Shown here: positions 8,984 through 17,358 of the stretch, piece after piece
Numbering within the stretch: the stretch's first letter is position 1
How the letters are laid out: each line of letters begins with the position of its first letter
Source of the DNA: Paractinoplanes atraurantiacus
Lineage (GTDB): Bacteria; Actinomycetota; Actinomycetes; Mycobacteriales; Micromonosporaceae
Assembly: GCF_900215205.1 (NCBI RefSeq)
Contig: NZ_OBDY01000008.1
Coordinates: forward strand, 277,550 to 341,549
Reading direction: 5' to 3'
Length of the DNA stretch: 64,000 bases
Position numbers and translations under genes: made by a program
The notes under the pieces: generated by a model
Seen by the model: only the letters and a program-made list of their open reading frames with translations
What the model was told of the DNA's origin: nothing
The model's database searches: none

Positions 8984-9018
8984 TGGCACGAACTGCGGCT
9001 CTCATGGCAAAGCTGCCA
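8984..9018. promoter_or_regulatory. Candidate operator of the GlxA-type regulator (TGGCA array)
   Basis: The short divergent region contains TGGCA at 8984-8988, a second TGGCA at 9005-9009 (21 bases, two helical turns, later) and an inverted TGCCA at 9014-9018. The last two form the dyad TGGCA-N4-TGCCA. Two-turn spacing of direct repeats is typical of AraC-type binding sites. Binding by the adjacent GlxA-type protein is inferred. Confidence 0.5.
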
Positions 9019-9042
9019 CTCCGGGGCGGGTACCGGACAGGT

Positions 9043-9921
9043 ATGACCTTCGCCGGACCACTGCTCATCGTGTACGTCGTCTGGGGCTCCACCTATCTGG
9101 CGCAGAAGGTGGGCCTGGAGGGCGTGCCGCCGCTGACGATGAACGCCTTCCGCTTCTTCGTCGCCGGGGCGCTGCTCTACGCGTACTGCCGCTACCGCAA
9201 GGTGCCGCATCCCGACCGTACGCAGTGGCGGGCCGGCGCCGTCCTCGGTCTGCTGCTCCCCGCCGGCACCGGCGGCGCCGCGTGGGCCGAACAGTGGCTG
9301 TCCTCCGGCATCACCGCGTTGTTCCTGGCCAGCATCCCGCTCTGGATCGTGCTCGGCCGCCGGGTGGTCGACCGGGAGAAGGTCACCTGGCCGGTGGCGC
9401 TGGGCCTGGCCGCCGGGTTCGCCGGGGTGACCCTGCTGGCCCGGCCGCAGGGTGGCGGCGACGCCGTGGCGATCGCGGTCGCGCTCGCCGCCGCCCTGTG
9501 CTGGGGTCTGGGCACGGTCTACGCCGGCCACGCGCCCAAGCCGCAGTCCGCCCTGATGGCCAGCGCGACCCAGATGCTGTGCGCCGGCGCGATCCTGACC
9601 GTGCTGTCCGGCGCCACCGGCGAGTGGGAGCGGATCGAGGTCACCGGCCGCTCGGCGCTGGCGGTGGCCTATCTGATCGTCTTCGGCAGTCTGGTGGCCT
9701 ACACGGCGTACACCTGGCTGTTGAAGAACACCGCCCCGCAGATAGCCGGCACCTATGCGTTCGTGAACCCGGTCGTGGCCGTCCTTCTCGGCTGGTGGAT
9801 CCTCGACGAGCCGCTGACCGTGCGGACGATCCTCGCCACCGTGGTGATCGCGGCCGGGGTGGCGCTGATCGTGCTGGCGCCTAAGCCGCAGCCCGCTGAT
9901 CTTGTGCCAGCAGGTCGCTGA
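9043..9921 (+). CDS. EamA/DMT-family exporter
   Basis: This 292-residue integral membrane protein has the ten-helix drug/metabolite transporter pattern with two EamA repeats. The first starts LLIVYVVWGSTYLAQKVGLE, and the second contains ALCWGLGTVYAGHAPKP and ends with YAFVNPVVAVLLGWWILDEP, the family C-terminal signature. Members export amino acids, metabolites or toxic compounds. The substrate is not predictable. The ATG at 9043 starts directly at the first helix; an ATG at 9004 would add 13 residues but lies within the proposed operator. The 3' end overlaps the convergent GGDEF-EAL gene by 41 bases. Confidence 0.87.
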   Translation: MTFAGPLLIVYVVWGSTYLAQKVGLEGVPPLTMNAFRFFVAGALLYAYCRYRKVPHPDRTQWRAGAVLGLLLPAGTGGAAWAEQWLSSGITALFLASIPLWIVLGRRVVDREKVTWPVALGLAAGFAGVTLLARPQGGGDAVAIAVALAAALCWGLGTVYAGHAPKPQSALMASATQMLCAGAILTVLSGATGEWERIEVTGRSALAVAYLIVFGSLVAYTAYTWLLKNTAPQIAGTYAFVNPVVAVLLGWWILDEPLTVRTILATVVIAAGVALIVLAPKPQPADLVPAGR

Positions 9922-12469
9922 CGGCCGCGGCGGGCAGCGGGCGGGCGAAATGGAAGCCCTGCACGTGGCGATATCCGAGCTGGTGCAGGCGCTCGGCCTG
10001 AGCCGCGGTCTCCACACCTTCGGCCACCGTGCGCAGGCCCATCGTGGTGGCGATGCCGGTCAGGGCGGTCACGACGGCCTCCTGCTCGGGGGCGCCGCCG
10101 AGACCGTCGACGAACGACTTGTCGACCTTGATGACGTCGACCGGGCAGGTGCGCAGCAGGCCCAGCGACGAGTGGCCGGTGCCGAAGTCGTCGAGCGCGA
10201 TGCTGACACCCAGCGCCGACAGGGCCTTGACGGTGGCGAGCGCGCGGCCGCCGCCGAAGACCGCCGTCTCGGTGATCTCGACGGTCAATTGCTTGGGGGG
10301 TACGCCGTGACGGGCGAGCGCCGAAGCCACAAGATCAGGAAGGGCCGGGTCGAGCAGTTGCCGCGCCGAGACGTTGACCGCGACCGAGTGCAGGCCGGGC
10401 CAGGCCGCGGCCTGGGCGCAGGCGGTGTCGATGATCCAGGCGCCCAGCTCGACGATGAGGCCGGTGTCCTCGGCGACCGGGATGAAGTCGGCCGGGGAGA
10501 CGATCTCGCCGGAGGGCAGGGTCCAGCGTACGAGGGACTCGACGCCGTAGATCTCGCCGTGCGGCAGCGTGACCACAGGCTGGTAGAGCAGGTGGAACTC
10601 GCCCTGGTTGAGTGCCCGGCGCAGGTCGGCGGCGAGGGTGGCCCGCTGGCGCAGTTCACGCTCGAGCGAGGCGTCATAGCGCACGACCAGGCCACCGGCC
10701 GCCTCGCGCAGGGCGACCTCGGCCTCCCGGTAGTCGTCCCCGATACCGACCGAAACCTCAACGATCATGTCGTGCCCGGCCGCCCGAAGCGGCTCCGCCG
10801 TGGCCGCGACAAGCAGCCCAGCGAAGTCGGCCGGCGCCGAGCCCGGCGCTACCTTGCCCGGCGTCGCCGAGCCCGGCGTCACTGAGCCCTGCGCCTCCGA
10901 GCGCCGCGCCTCCGAGCCCTGCGCCTCCGACCCCCGCGCCTTCGACCCCCGCGCCTTCGACCCCCGCGCCTTCGACCCCCGCGCCTCCGAGCCCTGCGCC
11001 TCCGAGCGCCGCGCCTCCGACCCACGCGCCTCCAACCCCCGCGCCTCCAACCCCCGCGCCACCGAGCTCCGCGCCCTTCCTCCGGATAAATCGGAAATGT
11101 CCGTTGAAAAAGTGGCGGATGAGTGCGGCGAACGGGGCAGGAGCACGCCGAACTCGTCGCCGCCGAGGCGGGCGACCGTCGCGTCGGGGCCGGCCAGGGC
11201 GGTGAGGCGGTCGGCGAAGGCGATCAGCAGCGCGTCGCCGGCGTCGGGGCCGAGGCCGTCGTTGATCGCGCGGAACTCCCGCAGGTCGATCAGCACGACG
11301 GTGTGACCCGGGGCCACGGATTCGGTGAAGTGGCGGCGGTTGTAGAGGCCGGTCAGGTCGTCGTGTGCCGCCCGGTGGGCGACCGTGTCGAGCAGGGTGG
11401 CGTTCTCGGCCAGGGCCACCGCCTGGCGGGCCACGACCAGGAGCAGTAGCAGGGTGGTGCCGGCGACCTGGGCCGTGCTCAGGTGGCCCTCGCGCAGATA
11501 GACGGTGGCCAGCAGAACGCTGGTCAGGCCGGTGGCCACCAGCGGAATCGCGGTGCCGCGCTTGGGCTGCGCCGAGCCGTTCGCGGTCCCGCGCACCACG
11601 GGGGCCGAGCCGTTCGCGGTCCCGCGCACCACGGGGGCCGAGCCGTTCGCGGTCCCGCGCACCACCGGGGCCGAGCCGTTCGCGGTGCGGCGCAGCCCCC
11701 AGGTCGAGCTGTTCGCGGTGCGGCGCAGCGCCCAGGCCGAGCCGTTCGCGGCGCGGTGGGCGGCCATGACACCGAAAAGGCCGACGAAGGGCAGGACGGC
11801 GGCGCTGCCGTTGAGGTGGGGCCAGGGCAGGAGCAGGGTCATCAGGACCGTGGAGAGCGGGCCCGCCAGGCCGATCGGGGCCAGCCACCACAGGGCGGCG
11901 CGGGGGACCGGGCTCTGCCGGGCCGACATGATTTTGACGACGACCATGACGCCGGCCACCGCGATCGCCATCATCGCGATGTTCAGCCACCAGGCCGAGA
12001 CGCCGACGCCGAACTTGTCGATGAACCAGTCCAGGTATTCCGAGCCGGCGATGCCCGCGGTCACCGCCACCACGGCGACGTCGAGGACGGCCGTGGTGAT
12101 CTGGCGCCAGCTGCGGCCGCCGCTCGGCAGACGGAGCAGCGCCGAGATGGCGAGGACGGTGCCCACGACGTACAGCAGGAGGGTCCTGGCCCCGATCGGC
12201 GGCATGCCGGACCAGGTCGCCGTGGCCAGGTCGGCGACCTGACTCAGCGCCGCCGCCAGCACGAAGCCCATGGCGACGGTGAGCCGCCGCCAGAACGTCC
12301 GCAGAGCCCCGGCGCTCGTGACCGCGACCGCGCGGAAACCGGCGACCGCCAGCGCGAGCGCGACGACGGCCGGCGCCCACACCAGCGGCCACGGGAACCC
12401 GGCGTGCGTGCCGAGCACGATCAGCACGACTTCCGCGACGGCGGCCGCGAGGGCCCAGGCTCCCTTCAT
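9881..12469 (-). CDS. Membrane GGDEF-EAL protein with two low-complexity repeat inserts
   Basis: This 862-residue protein has an N-terminal multi-helix membrane region (first 370 residues or so), a diguanylate cyclase domain with an intact RLGGDEFGVLL motif, and a C-terminal EAL phosphodiesterase domain (YGVESLVRW, ALDDFGTGHSSLGLL, KVDKSFV, EGVET, VQGFHFARPL). EAL reads ESL, while later metal-binding motifs are kept. It probably makes or breaks c-di-GMP at the membrane. Two inserts are unusual: six 11-residue repeats (TANGSAPVVRG type) between membrane helices, and about fifteen pentapeptides (ARGSE type) inside the GGDEF domain after the active-site loop. The start at 12469 places the first helix at the N-terminus. 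A small gene lies 41 bases upstream on the same strand. Confidence 0.85.
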   Translation of the reverse strand: MKGAWALAAAVAEVVLIVLGTHAGFPWPLVWAPAVVALALAVAGFRAVAVTSAGALRTFWRRLTVAMGFVLAAALSQVADLATATWSGMPPIGARTLLLYVVGTVLAISALLRLPSGGRSWRQITTAVLDVAVVAVTAGIAGSEYLDWFIDKFGVGVSAWWLNIAMMAIAVAGVMVVVKIMSARQSPVPRAALWWLAPIGLAGPLSTVLMTLLLPWPHLNGSAAVLPFVGLFGVMAAHRAANGSAWALRRTANSSTWGLRRTANGSAPVVRGTANGSAPVVRGTANGSAPVVRGTANGSAQPKRGTAIPLVATGLTSVLLATVYLREGHLSTAQVAGTTLLLLLVVARQAVALAENATLLDTVAHRAAHDDLTGLYNRRHFTESVAPGHTVVLIDLREFRAINDGLGPDAGDALLIAFADRLTALAGPDATVARLGGDEFGVLLPRSPHSSATFSTDISDLSGGRARSSVARGLEARGLEARGSEARRSEAQGSEARGSKARGSKARGSKARGSEAQGSEARRSEAQGSVTPGSATPGKVAPGSAPADFAGLLVAATAEPLRAAGHDMIVEVSVGIGDDYREAEVALREAAGGLVVRYDASLERELRQRATLAADLRRALNQGEFHLLYQPVVTLPHGEIYGVESLVRWTLPSGEIVSPADFIPVAEDTGLIVELGAWIIDTACAQAAAWPGLHSVAVNVSARQLLDPALPDLVASALARHGVPPKQLTVEITETAVFGGGRALATVKALSALGVSIALDDFGTGHSSLGLLRTCPVDVIKVDKSFVDGLGGAPEQEAVVTALTGIATTMGLRTVAEGVETAAQAERLHQLGYRHVQGFHFARPLPAAAVSDLLAQDQRAAA
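10837..11070. repeat. 15-bp coding minisatellite inside the GGDEF domain
   Basis: Around fifteen tandem 15-bp units (such as GCGCCTTCGACCCCC and GCGCCTCCGAGCCCT variants) encode pentapeptides of the type ARGSE, ARGSK, AQGSE and TPGSA. Several adjacent copies are identical, which points to recent slippage expansion. All units keep the reading frame. Confidence 0.85.
11554..11755. repeat. 33-bp coding minisatellite in the membrane region
   Basis: Six tandem units of 33 bp encode 11-residue repeats. The central three (TANGSAPVVRG) are nearly identical at DNA level; outer ones diverge (SAWAL, STWGL, SAQPK). The array sits between predicted transmembrane helices of the GGDEF-EAL protein and keeps frame. 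Confidence 0.85.
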
Positions 12470-12510
12470 GAAGGGAGAAATCGGCAGCGAAAGCCTAAAG
12501 CTAAGAAATG

Positions 12511-12894
12511 TCAGGCCGCGGCCGGAATGTCGGCCACCGTCTCCGGCCCCGCCTTGCTGTCGATGAACTCGTGCAGATGCTGCCACTCGGTCTCGCGGAC
12601 GGCGCCGAACGCCCGGGCCTCGTCGATGAGATCGCGTGCCCGCGCGTAGTCACCGGAGCTGAAGGCCGCGCTGGCGGCGGCGTTGGCCTGCTGACCCCGT
12701 ACGCGCCGAAGCTCGTCCCACTGGGCGGCGTCCCGCACGGTCGTGGCCGGCACGCCGTGCTTTTTCAGCCACGCCATCTCGTCGTCGGTCGCCTGGGTCA
12801 CCCGGCCCACGTACTCCGGCCCCCACTGCTCCAGTGCCAGCAGTAGTTGCCGCTGCCGGACGGCAGTCCTCCGTCGGTCCAAGCTCGCGCTCAT
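12511..12894 (-). CDS. Hypothetical helical protein upstream of the GGDEF-EAL gene
   Basis: A 127-residue soluble protein of unknown family. It is rich in charged residues and predicted helix, for example RRRTAVRQRQLLLALEQWG and DYARARDLIDEARAF, the latter resembling a single TPR-like helix pair. A GGGGGGAAC sequence just before the ATG at 12894 supports the start. It lies 41 bases upstream of the GGDEF-EAL gene on the same strand, so the two are probably co-transcribed. Function unknown. The 178-base divergent gap to the right (12895-13072) should hold promoters for both directions, but no clear hexamers stood out. Confidence 0.65.
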   Translation of the reverse strand: MSASLDRRRTAVRQRQLLLALEQWGPEYVGRVTQATDDEMAWLKKHGVPATTVRDAAQWDELRRVRGQQANAAASAAFSSGDYARARDLIDEARAFGAVRETEWQHLHEFIDSKAGPETVADIPAAA

Positions 12895-13072
12895 CGTTCC
12901 CCCCAGATGATCATCAGGCATGACTTCCCCCGGGCCGATCCTTTCTAACCTGCCGCGATACAAGTGCAGTGACCATCACACCTGGGCTTCATCGATATGC
13001 GGTTGAGACATCCACCTGCCCTGATCCGCTGCCCCGAGGCCGGGGAAGCCTCGTGAGGGAGCACTGTCCGAC

Positions 13073-13735
13073 GTGACATACGAGGACATTTGTTTCGAGC
13101 GGTGCTCTTTCGACGGGGCCGATCTGTCGCGCACCGTCGTCCTCGGTGGGGCGGTCACCGACTCGACCATGGTGCGCACGGTCCTGCGTGACGTCCTGGT
13201 CGCCGGGGCCCGCTGGGAGCGGGTCGACCTGACCGGGGCCAAGCTGCCGCATTTCGCGGCCGAGCGGACGCTGTTCCGGGACGTGACTTTTCCCGCGCTG
13301 AGCCGGGTCGAGTTCACCGGGTGCACGTTCGAGGGGTGCCGGTTCACGGGACGGCTGCGCGATGTGCGCTTCCTGGGTCGCGTCCATCCCTCCGTACTAC
13401 GAAATGTGACGTTTTTGTCCGATGACTTCAAATACGCGGAATTTGACGGTACGGAGTTCGACGGCGTCCGCTTTCCCGAGGGTGACGCGCTGATCGTGGT
13501 GCCGCGGGCGTTCCGGGCCGTGGCCGAGCTGGCCGGAAGGCTGTCGACGGAGCGGCGGGACGAGGTGGGCCGGGCGTTGCGCCGCTTCCTGTCGGAGCAG
13601 TCGCTGCGGCCCGGGCTCAGCGACACCGCCGGGTGGGTGGCCGGCCGCCGCGACTTCGAGAGCGAGGAGCTGGCCGGCTTCGCGGCGCGGATGATCGGTG
13701 CGGCGTGGGAGCAGGTCAGCAGCTCATCGCTATGA
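13073..13735 (+). CDS. Pentapeptide-repeat-like protein
   Basis: The 220-residue product contains degenerate A(D/N)LXX-type pentapeptide repeats: CFERCSFDGADLSRTVVLGG, DLTGAKL, VEFTGCTFEGCRFTGRL, VRFLG, YAEFDGTEFDGVRF. These stack into a right-handed quadrilateral beta-helix in known members. The C-terminal 70 residues (VPRAFRAVAELAGRL onward) are helical. The start is a GTG with GAGGGAG about 12 bases upstream. Roles in this superfamily range from gyrase protection to scaffold functions; none can be assigned. The last 20 bases overlap the convergent secreted-protein gene. Confidence 0.75.
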   Translation: MTYEDICFERCSFDGADLSRTVVLGGAVTDSTMVRTVLRDVLVAGARWERVDLTGAKLPHFAAERTLFRDVTFPALSRVEFTGCTFEGCRFTGRLRDVRFLGRVHPSVLRNVTFLSDDFKYAEFDGTEFDGVRFPEGDALIVVPRAFRAVAELAGRLSTERRDEVGRALRRFLSEQSLRPGLSDTAGWVAGRRDFESEELAGFAARMIGAAWEQVSSSSL

Positions 13736-14063
13736 CGTCGACGGCCTGGGTGTTGGCGATCGGGACCCAGAGGCTGTCCTGGCCCAGGCGGTCGTAGCGG
13801 AACGGGCCCCTCGTGATCGGGCCGATCCAGGTGACGGCCGTGGTCACGCAGTTGGCCGGGGCCTCGAAGGCGTCGGTGTCGCGGAAGGGCGGGAACTGGG
13901 CCGAGAGCTCGTACGGGCGCAGCCACGTCTCGGCCGGGAAGTGGGAGATCCGGACGTACCAGGGGGAGTGGTTGGCCACCTCGCCGCCGCCGAACGGATC
14001 GTGGACGGGGGCGGCGGGCACCAGGAAGACCAGTGCCACGACAGCGACGGCTCGCCTGCCCAT
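13716..14063 (-). CDS. Small secreted hypothetical protein
   Basis: A 115-residue protein with an N-terminal signal (MGRRAVAVVALVFLVPAAPV) and a mature part rich in Trp, Pro and Phe (WYVRISHFPAETWLRPYEL, TWIGPITRGPFRYDRLG). No family was recognised. It ends with a cysteine and contains one other Cys (APANCVTT), so a disulfide is possible. It overlaps the pentapeptide-repeat gene tail to tail by 20 bases. Confidence 0.6.
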   Translation of the reverse strand: MGRRAVAVVALVFLVPAAPVHDPFGGGEVANHSPWYVRISHFPAETWLRPYELSAQFPPFRDTDAFEAPANCVTTAVTWIGPITRGPFRYDRLGQDSLWVPIANTQAVDVIAMSC

Positions 14064-14171
14064 GCATCGATGATGCGCCTTTTAAGGATGTTTAAGGTTC
14101 GATTTTCATCCTGTGCAAACCCACGCCCGTAGTTGTTGATCGAGACGGTCGAACAACTGAGGAGCGAAGCG

Positions 14172-14786
14172 ATGTACCCGATCCGCCGGCGAAACAAGGT
14201 GTCCCGCAAGGTCGTGCTCGGAGCGTCGGCGGTGGTGCTCGCGGGCGGCGCGTTCGCCGTCGGCACCGGGCTGAGCAGCGCGGGGGAGAACTGCGTGGGT
14301 CTCGACCAGGCGCTGCGGCAGAACCTTCAGTTCATCGCCGGTCAGCGGGCCGCGCCCGACGCGCAGTCTTCAGCGCGGATCGCCAACCGCCAGGCCGTCG
14401 TCGACCTGATCAACCAGCGCCGCCAGGTCGCGGGCTGCGACGCCGACGTGGCCGCGGAGGTGCCCGTGGCCGCGCCGACCGTCGCCCCCACGACAAAGGC
14501 CCCGGCCAAGCCCGCGACCCCGCCGGCAGCTGGGGCCGGCGAGGTCGTCTGCAAGGGCTCGACCGTCACCCTGTCGGGCGAGGCCGGCGCGCCGTTCGCG
14601 TCGAGCGGCACCTTCCCGCTCGGCACGGTCCTCAAGGTGACGAACCTGGACAACAACAAGAGCATCACCGTGAAGGTGGAGACCACCTCCGGCAGCTGCG
14701 TCCTGCTCAACAACGCCGCCTTCGAGCAGGTCCGCGAGCCCGGCAAGTTCCTGATCCGCCGCGCGGTGATCACGCGGGTCGGCTGA
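14172..14786 (+). CDS. Secreted protein with RlpA/DPBB-like C-terminal domain
   Basis: The 204-residue protein has a basic N-terminus and signal or anchor helix (KVVLGASAVVLAGGAFAVGT), a helical Cys-containing segment (ENCVGLDQALRQNLQFIAGQ), a Pro/Ala/Thr linker (about residues 100-125) and a C-terminal domain of about 80 residues. That domain, SGTFPLGTVLKVTNLDNNKS then ITVKVETTSGSCVLLNNAAF, matches the barwin/RlpA double-psi beta-barrel pattern (LPFGTxVxVTNLxNGKS), but the catalytic Asp pair of lytic RlpA is not evident. A wall-binding role is inferred. GAGGAG lies 7-12 bases before the ATG. It ends one base before the convergent lipoprotein gene. Confidence 0.65.
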   Translation: MYPIRRRNKVSRKVVLGASAVVLAGGAFAVGTGLSSAGENCVGLDQALRQNLQFIAGQRAAPDAQSSARIANRQAVVDLINQRRQVAGCDADVAAEVPVAAPTVAPTTKAPAKPATPPAAGAGEVVCKGSTVTLSGEAGAPFASSGTFPLGTVLKVTNLDNNKSITVKVETTSGSCVLLNNAAFEQVREPGKFLIRRAVITRVG

Positions 14787-14787
14787 G

Positions 14788-15534
14788 CTACTTGCCGAGG
14801 TTTTTCATGTCGAAGACGTCGGCGGCGACCGGGGCCTTGATGTCGGCGAAGGTCTCGCCGTACTCGGTGAAGGCCAGGCTGCCGTCGGCGGCGGTCGGGC
14901 CGTCCAGGCGCAGCGGGTAGGTCTCGCCCTCGGCGGCCACGTAGAGGACGCCGCCCTTGCCTTCCACGGTGTCGGTCAGCCCGAGGGCCTGCTTGCCGTC
15001 GATCTGCTTGGTGCCGGCCTTCTCGACAGTGCCCTCGGGCTCGAGGATCTCCTCCATGTTCGTGATGGCGAACATGGAGGCGGTGTCCGTGTCCTTCGCG
15101 TCGATCTTGACCCACCGCTTGCCGATGACCTGCGCGATGGTCTTGCCGTCGGCGCCCTGCGCGGTCCAGAACTCCGAGCTGGGCCGGAAGAAGCGCTGCG
15201 AACCGACGGAGAGCAGCTCGATCTTGCCCTCCTTGGTCTGGATGAAGCCGATCACGTCGTTGCCGGCGATCTTGAGGTCGACGGTGGTCTTGTCGCCGTC
15301 CTCGGTCATGCTGCCGGCGACGTGGTAGGACTTCGCCGACTTGAGGGCGGTCTTGGCCTTGTCGAGGATCTGCTGGCCGGTGAGCGCGTCGAGCGCGCCG
15401 GCGGCCGGGGCGGACGAGGCCGGCGCCGCCGCCTTGGTGTCGCTCGCGGCGTCGTCGCTCTTGCTGCCGCACGCGGTCAGGGCCAGCGTCGACGCCAGGA
15501 CGACCGAGACGCCAGTGATAAGTCGGATTTTCAT
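14788..15534 (-). CDS. LppX/LprG-type lipoprotein
   Basis: This 248-residue lipoprotein has a type II signal peptide ending in the lipobox LALTACGS, then an Ala/Ser/Pro linker. Its mature domain (LTGQQILDKAKTALKSAKSY, VAGSMTEDGDKTTVDLKI, WVKIDAK, PLRLDGP) follows the LolA-like fold of actinobacterial LppX/LprAFG proteins, which carry lipids or act as surface lipoproteins. The protein probably sits on the outer face of the cytoplasmic membrane. Cargo is not known. A GGGGAT sequence precedes the ATG. The gene is alone, with 115 bases of unannotated DNA upstream that presumably hold its promoter. Confidence 0.8.
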   Translation of the reverse strand: MKIRLITGVSVVLASTLALTACGSKSDDAASDTKAAAPASSAPAAGALDALTGQQILDKAKTALKSAKSYHVAGSMTEDGDKTTVDLKIAGNDVIGFIQTKEGKIELLSVGSQRFFRPSSEFWTAQGADGKTIAQVIGKRWVKIDAKDTDTASMFAITNMEEILEPEGTVEKAGTKQIDGKQALGLTDTVEGKGGVLYVAAEGETYPLRLDGPTAADGSLAFTEYGETFADIKAPVAADVFDMKNLGK

Positions 15535-15649
15535 GCTCTATATCCCCGTTCTTGAATTCGCGGCGATCAACATAGCCGTGAGCCGATCGGCTACCGCACG
15601 CAGGCCGAACGGTCATGCGGCCCTGGCGCGGCCCGTCTAACCTCGGGGC

Positions 15650-16105
15650 ATGTTGACCGCCGAGAAGAAGAGCATGTGGCGCGGCCAGTACAGGATGGTC
15701 GCCGACGGCCGTGAGGTCGCCCAGTGGGACCCGTCGTGGTGGCGCTCCGGCGGCGATTTCGAGGTCGACGGCCATCGGTTCACCGTGCGGTCGAACGCCT
15801 GGGGCAGCCGGTTCACGATGCTAGACCAGGCCGGCAACCAGGTCGCCCACGTGCAACGGGCCGGCCGCAAGAACTGGTCGGTGCACGCCGGCGGCCTCGT
15901 CTACGAGTTCCGCCGCACCTCGGTGTGGGGCACCCAGCAGGATCTGCTCTCGGCCGGAGTGAAGGTGGGCTCGCTGCGCCGGACGAGCACCTGGTCCGGC
16001 AGCGTCGAGGCCGACCTGCCCGGCATGCCGTTGCCGATCCAGATCTTCGTGGTCGGCGTCCAGATCGCCATGTGGCAGGCCCAGGCCGCCGCGGCCAGCG
16101 CCTGA
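15650..16105 (+). CDS. Tubby/LURP-one-like beta-barrel protein (putative)
   Basis: A 151-residue protein dominated by beta-strands with repeated WxxxF patterns (YRMVADGREVAQWDPSWWRS, FEVDGHRFTVRSNAWGSRF, LVYEFRRTSVWGTQQDLL). The final stretch (MPLPIQIFVVGVQIAMWQAQ) resembles the hydrophobic central helix that closes tubby C-terminal or LURP-one barrels. That family suggests phospholipid binding, but the match is by pattern only. Its TGA overlaps the next gene's ATG (TGATG), so it is translationally coupled to the thioesterase. Confidence 0.6.
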   Translation: MLTAEKKSMWRGQYRMVADGREVAQWDPSWWRSGGDFEVDGHRFTVRSNAWGSRFTMLDQAGNQVAHVQRAGRKNWSVHAGGLVYEFRRTSVWGTQQDLLSAGVKVGSLRRTSTWSGSVEADLPGMPLPIQIFVVGVQIAMWQAQAAAASA

Positions 16106-16539
16106 TGACCGACCTCGCCCGCCGGGGCGCGGAGGTCATGTTCGGCCAGGACAGGGCCAGCAAGGCGCTGGGCATGGAGCTCGAGGAGGCCGGCCCCGGC
16201 CGCGCGGTCGTCGCCATGACGGTCCGCGACGACATGGTCAACGGCTACGACCTGCTGCACGGCGGCCTGCTGGCCACCCTCTGCGACACCGCGTTCTCGG
16301 TCGCCTGCAACACGTACGGCGAGATCACGGTCGCCGCCGGCTTCGACATCACCTTCCTCGAGGCGAGCCACGCCGGCGACCGCTTGCGCGCCCACGCCGT
16401 CGAGCGCGCCCGCCGGGGCCGCTCCGGCTTGTACGACGTGACAGTCACCCGCGCCGACGGCGTCGTCCTGGCCGAGTTCCGCGGCCGCAGCCGCTCCCTG
16501 GGGCGGCCGATAGACATGCCCGCGACGCCTGAGAGATAG
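16105..16539 (+). CDS. paaI: PaaI-family hotdog thioesterase
   Basis: The 144-residue single-domain hotdog protein contains the PaaI signature NGYDLLHGGLLATLCDTAFS, with the Asn, His-Gly-Gly and Asp that form the acyl-CoA thioesterase site, followed by AAGFDITFLEASHAGDRL. PaaI enzymes hydrolyse hydroxylated phenylacetyl-CoA that accumulates when phenylacetate breakdown stalls. No other paa gene lies nearby, so the substrate here is uncertain. It starts within the stop codon of the upstream gene. Confidence 0.85.
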   Translation: MTDLARRGAEVMFGQDRASKALGMELEEAGPGRAVVAMTVRDDMVNGYDLLHGGLLATLCDTAFSVACNTYGEITVAAGFDITFLEASHAGDRLRAHAVERARRGRSGLYDVTVTRADGVVLAEFRGRSRSLGRPIDMPATPER

Positions 16540-16572
16540 AAAGGCGTCACTTGCGCCGCTTTGGATAACGGC

Positions 16573-17358
16573 ATGAAGCGTCGTGCTTTCCTCGCCACCG
16601 CCCTCGCCGTCACCGTCGCCGTGGGCGGCCTCACCACTCCCGCCCACGCCGATGTCAGGCTCGCCTCGGCCGCGAATTTCCGCGACGTCGGCGGCTACAC
16701 GACGGCGGACGGCCACACCGTTCGTACCGGCGTCGTCTTCCGCTCGAACAAGCTGAGCAATCTCACCGCGGCCGAGCAGCAGGTGATCACCGGGCTCGGC
16801 ATCACCCTCGACATCGACCTGCGCAACATCTCGGAGCGCTCGCAGGAGCCGGACAAGGTGCCGGCCGGCGTCACCTATCAGGTCGCCGACGTCGTCTCGC
16901 TCGCGCACGGCCTGCGTTTCCACAAGGACGCGGCCGCCACGCTGGCCGCCGCGCTCGCCGCCGGGCTGTTCTCCGGCTCGTCGGATCTGGGCCAGTCGAT
17001 CGGCTATCCGTTCATGGTGAACTTCGTCGGCGCCGACTACGCCTTCCACGACGTGCTCTACGCCGTCGGGCACACGAACGGCGGCCTCGTCTTCCATTGC
17101 AGCGCCGGCAAGGACCGCACCGGCTGGGCCACGGCCGTGCTGCTCACCCTGCTCGGCGTCCCGCGGGCCACCGTGGAGCAGGACTTCCTGGCCAGCAACA
17201 CCTATCTGGGCCGGAGTGACGCCGTCGAGGTGTCCTGGCTGCGGGCCGCGTTCGCCCAGGTGAACTACATCTATGGCAGCTTCGACAATTACCTGCGCCA
17301 GGGGCTGATGCTCACCGGCGCCGACCTCGCCGCGATCAAGTCGCGACTGCTGGTGTGA
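16573..17358 (+). CDS. Secreted tyrosine/serine protein phosphatase
   Basis: A 261-residue member of the dual-specificity/PtpB-type phosphatases (Y_phosphatase3). It has an exported N-terminus (MKRRAFLATALAVTVAVGGL ending PAHA), the start motif ASAANFRDVGGYTTADG, and the P-loop VFHCSAGKDRTGWA with nucleophile Cys176 and the invariant Arg. The twin Arg plus hydrophobic run allows either Sec or TAT export. Related secreted enzymes dephosphorylate phosphoproteins or phosphoinositides. A TTG at 16561 could add four residues, but the ATG at 16573 gives a normal signal peptide. The 3' end overlaps the convergent AraC-type gene by 23 bases. Confidence 0.87.
   Translation: MKRRAFLATALAVTVAVGGLTTPAHADVRLASAANFRDVGGYTTADGHTVRTGVVFRSNKLSNLTAAEQQVITGLGITLDIDLRNISERSQEPDKVPAGVTYQVADVVSLAHGLRFHKDAAATLAAALAAGLFSGSSDLGQSIGYPFMVNFVGADYAFHDVLYAVGHTNGGLVFHCSAGKDRTGWATAVLLTLLGVPRATVEQDFLASNTYLGRSDAVEVSWLRAAFAQVNYIYGSFDNYLRQGLMLTGADLAAIKSRLLV

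Noticed and set aside
10837..11755. Possible CRISPR array, because of regularly repeated units
   Set aside because: The units are contiguous 15-bp and 33-bp repeats with no spacers and they encode protein in frame, so they are coding minisatellites.
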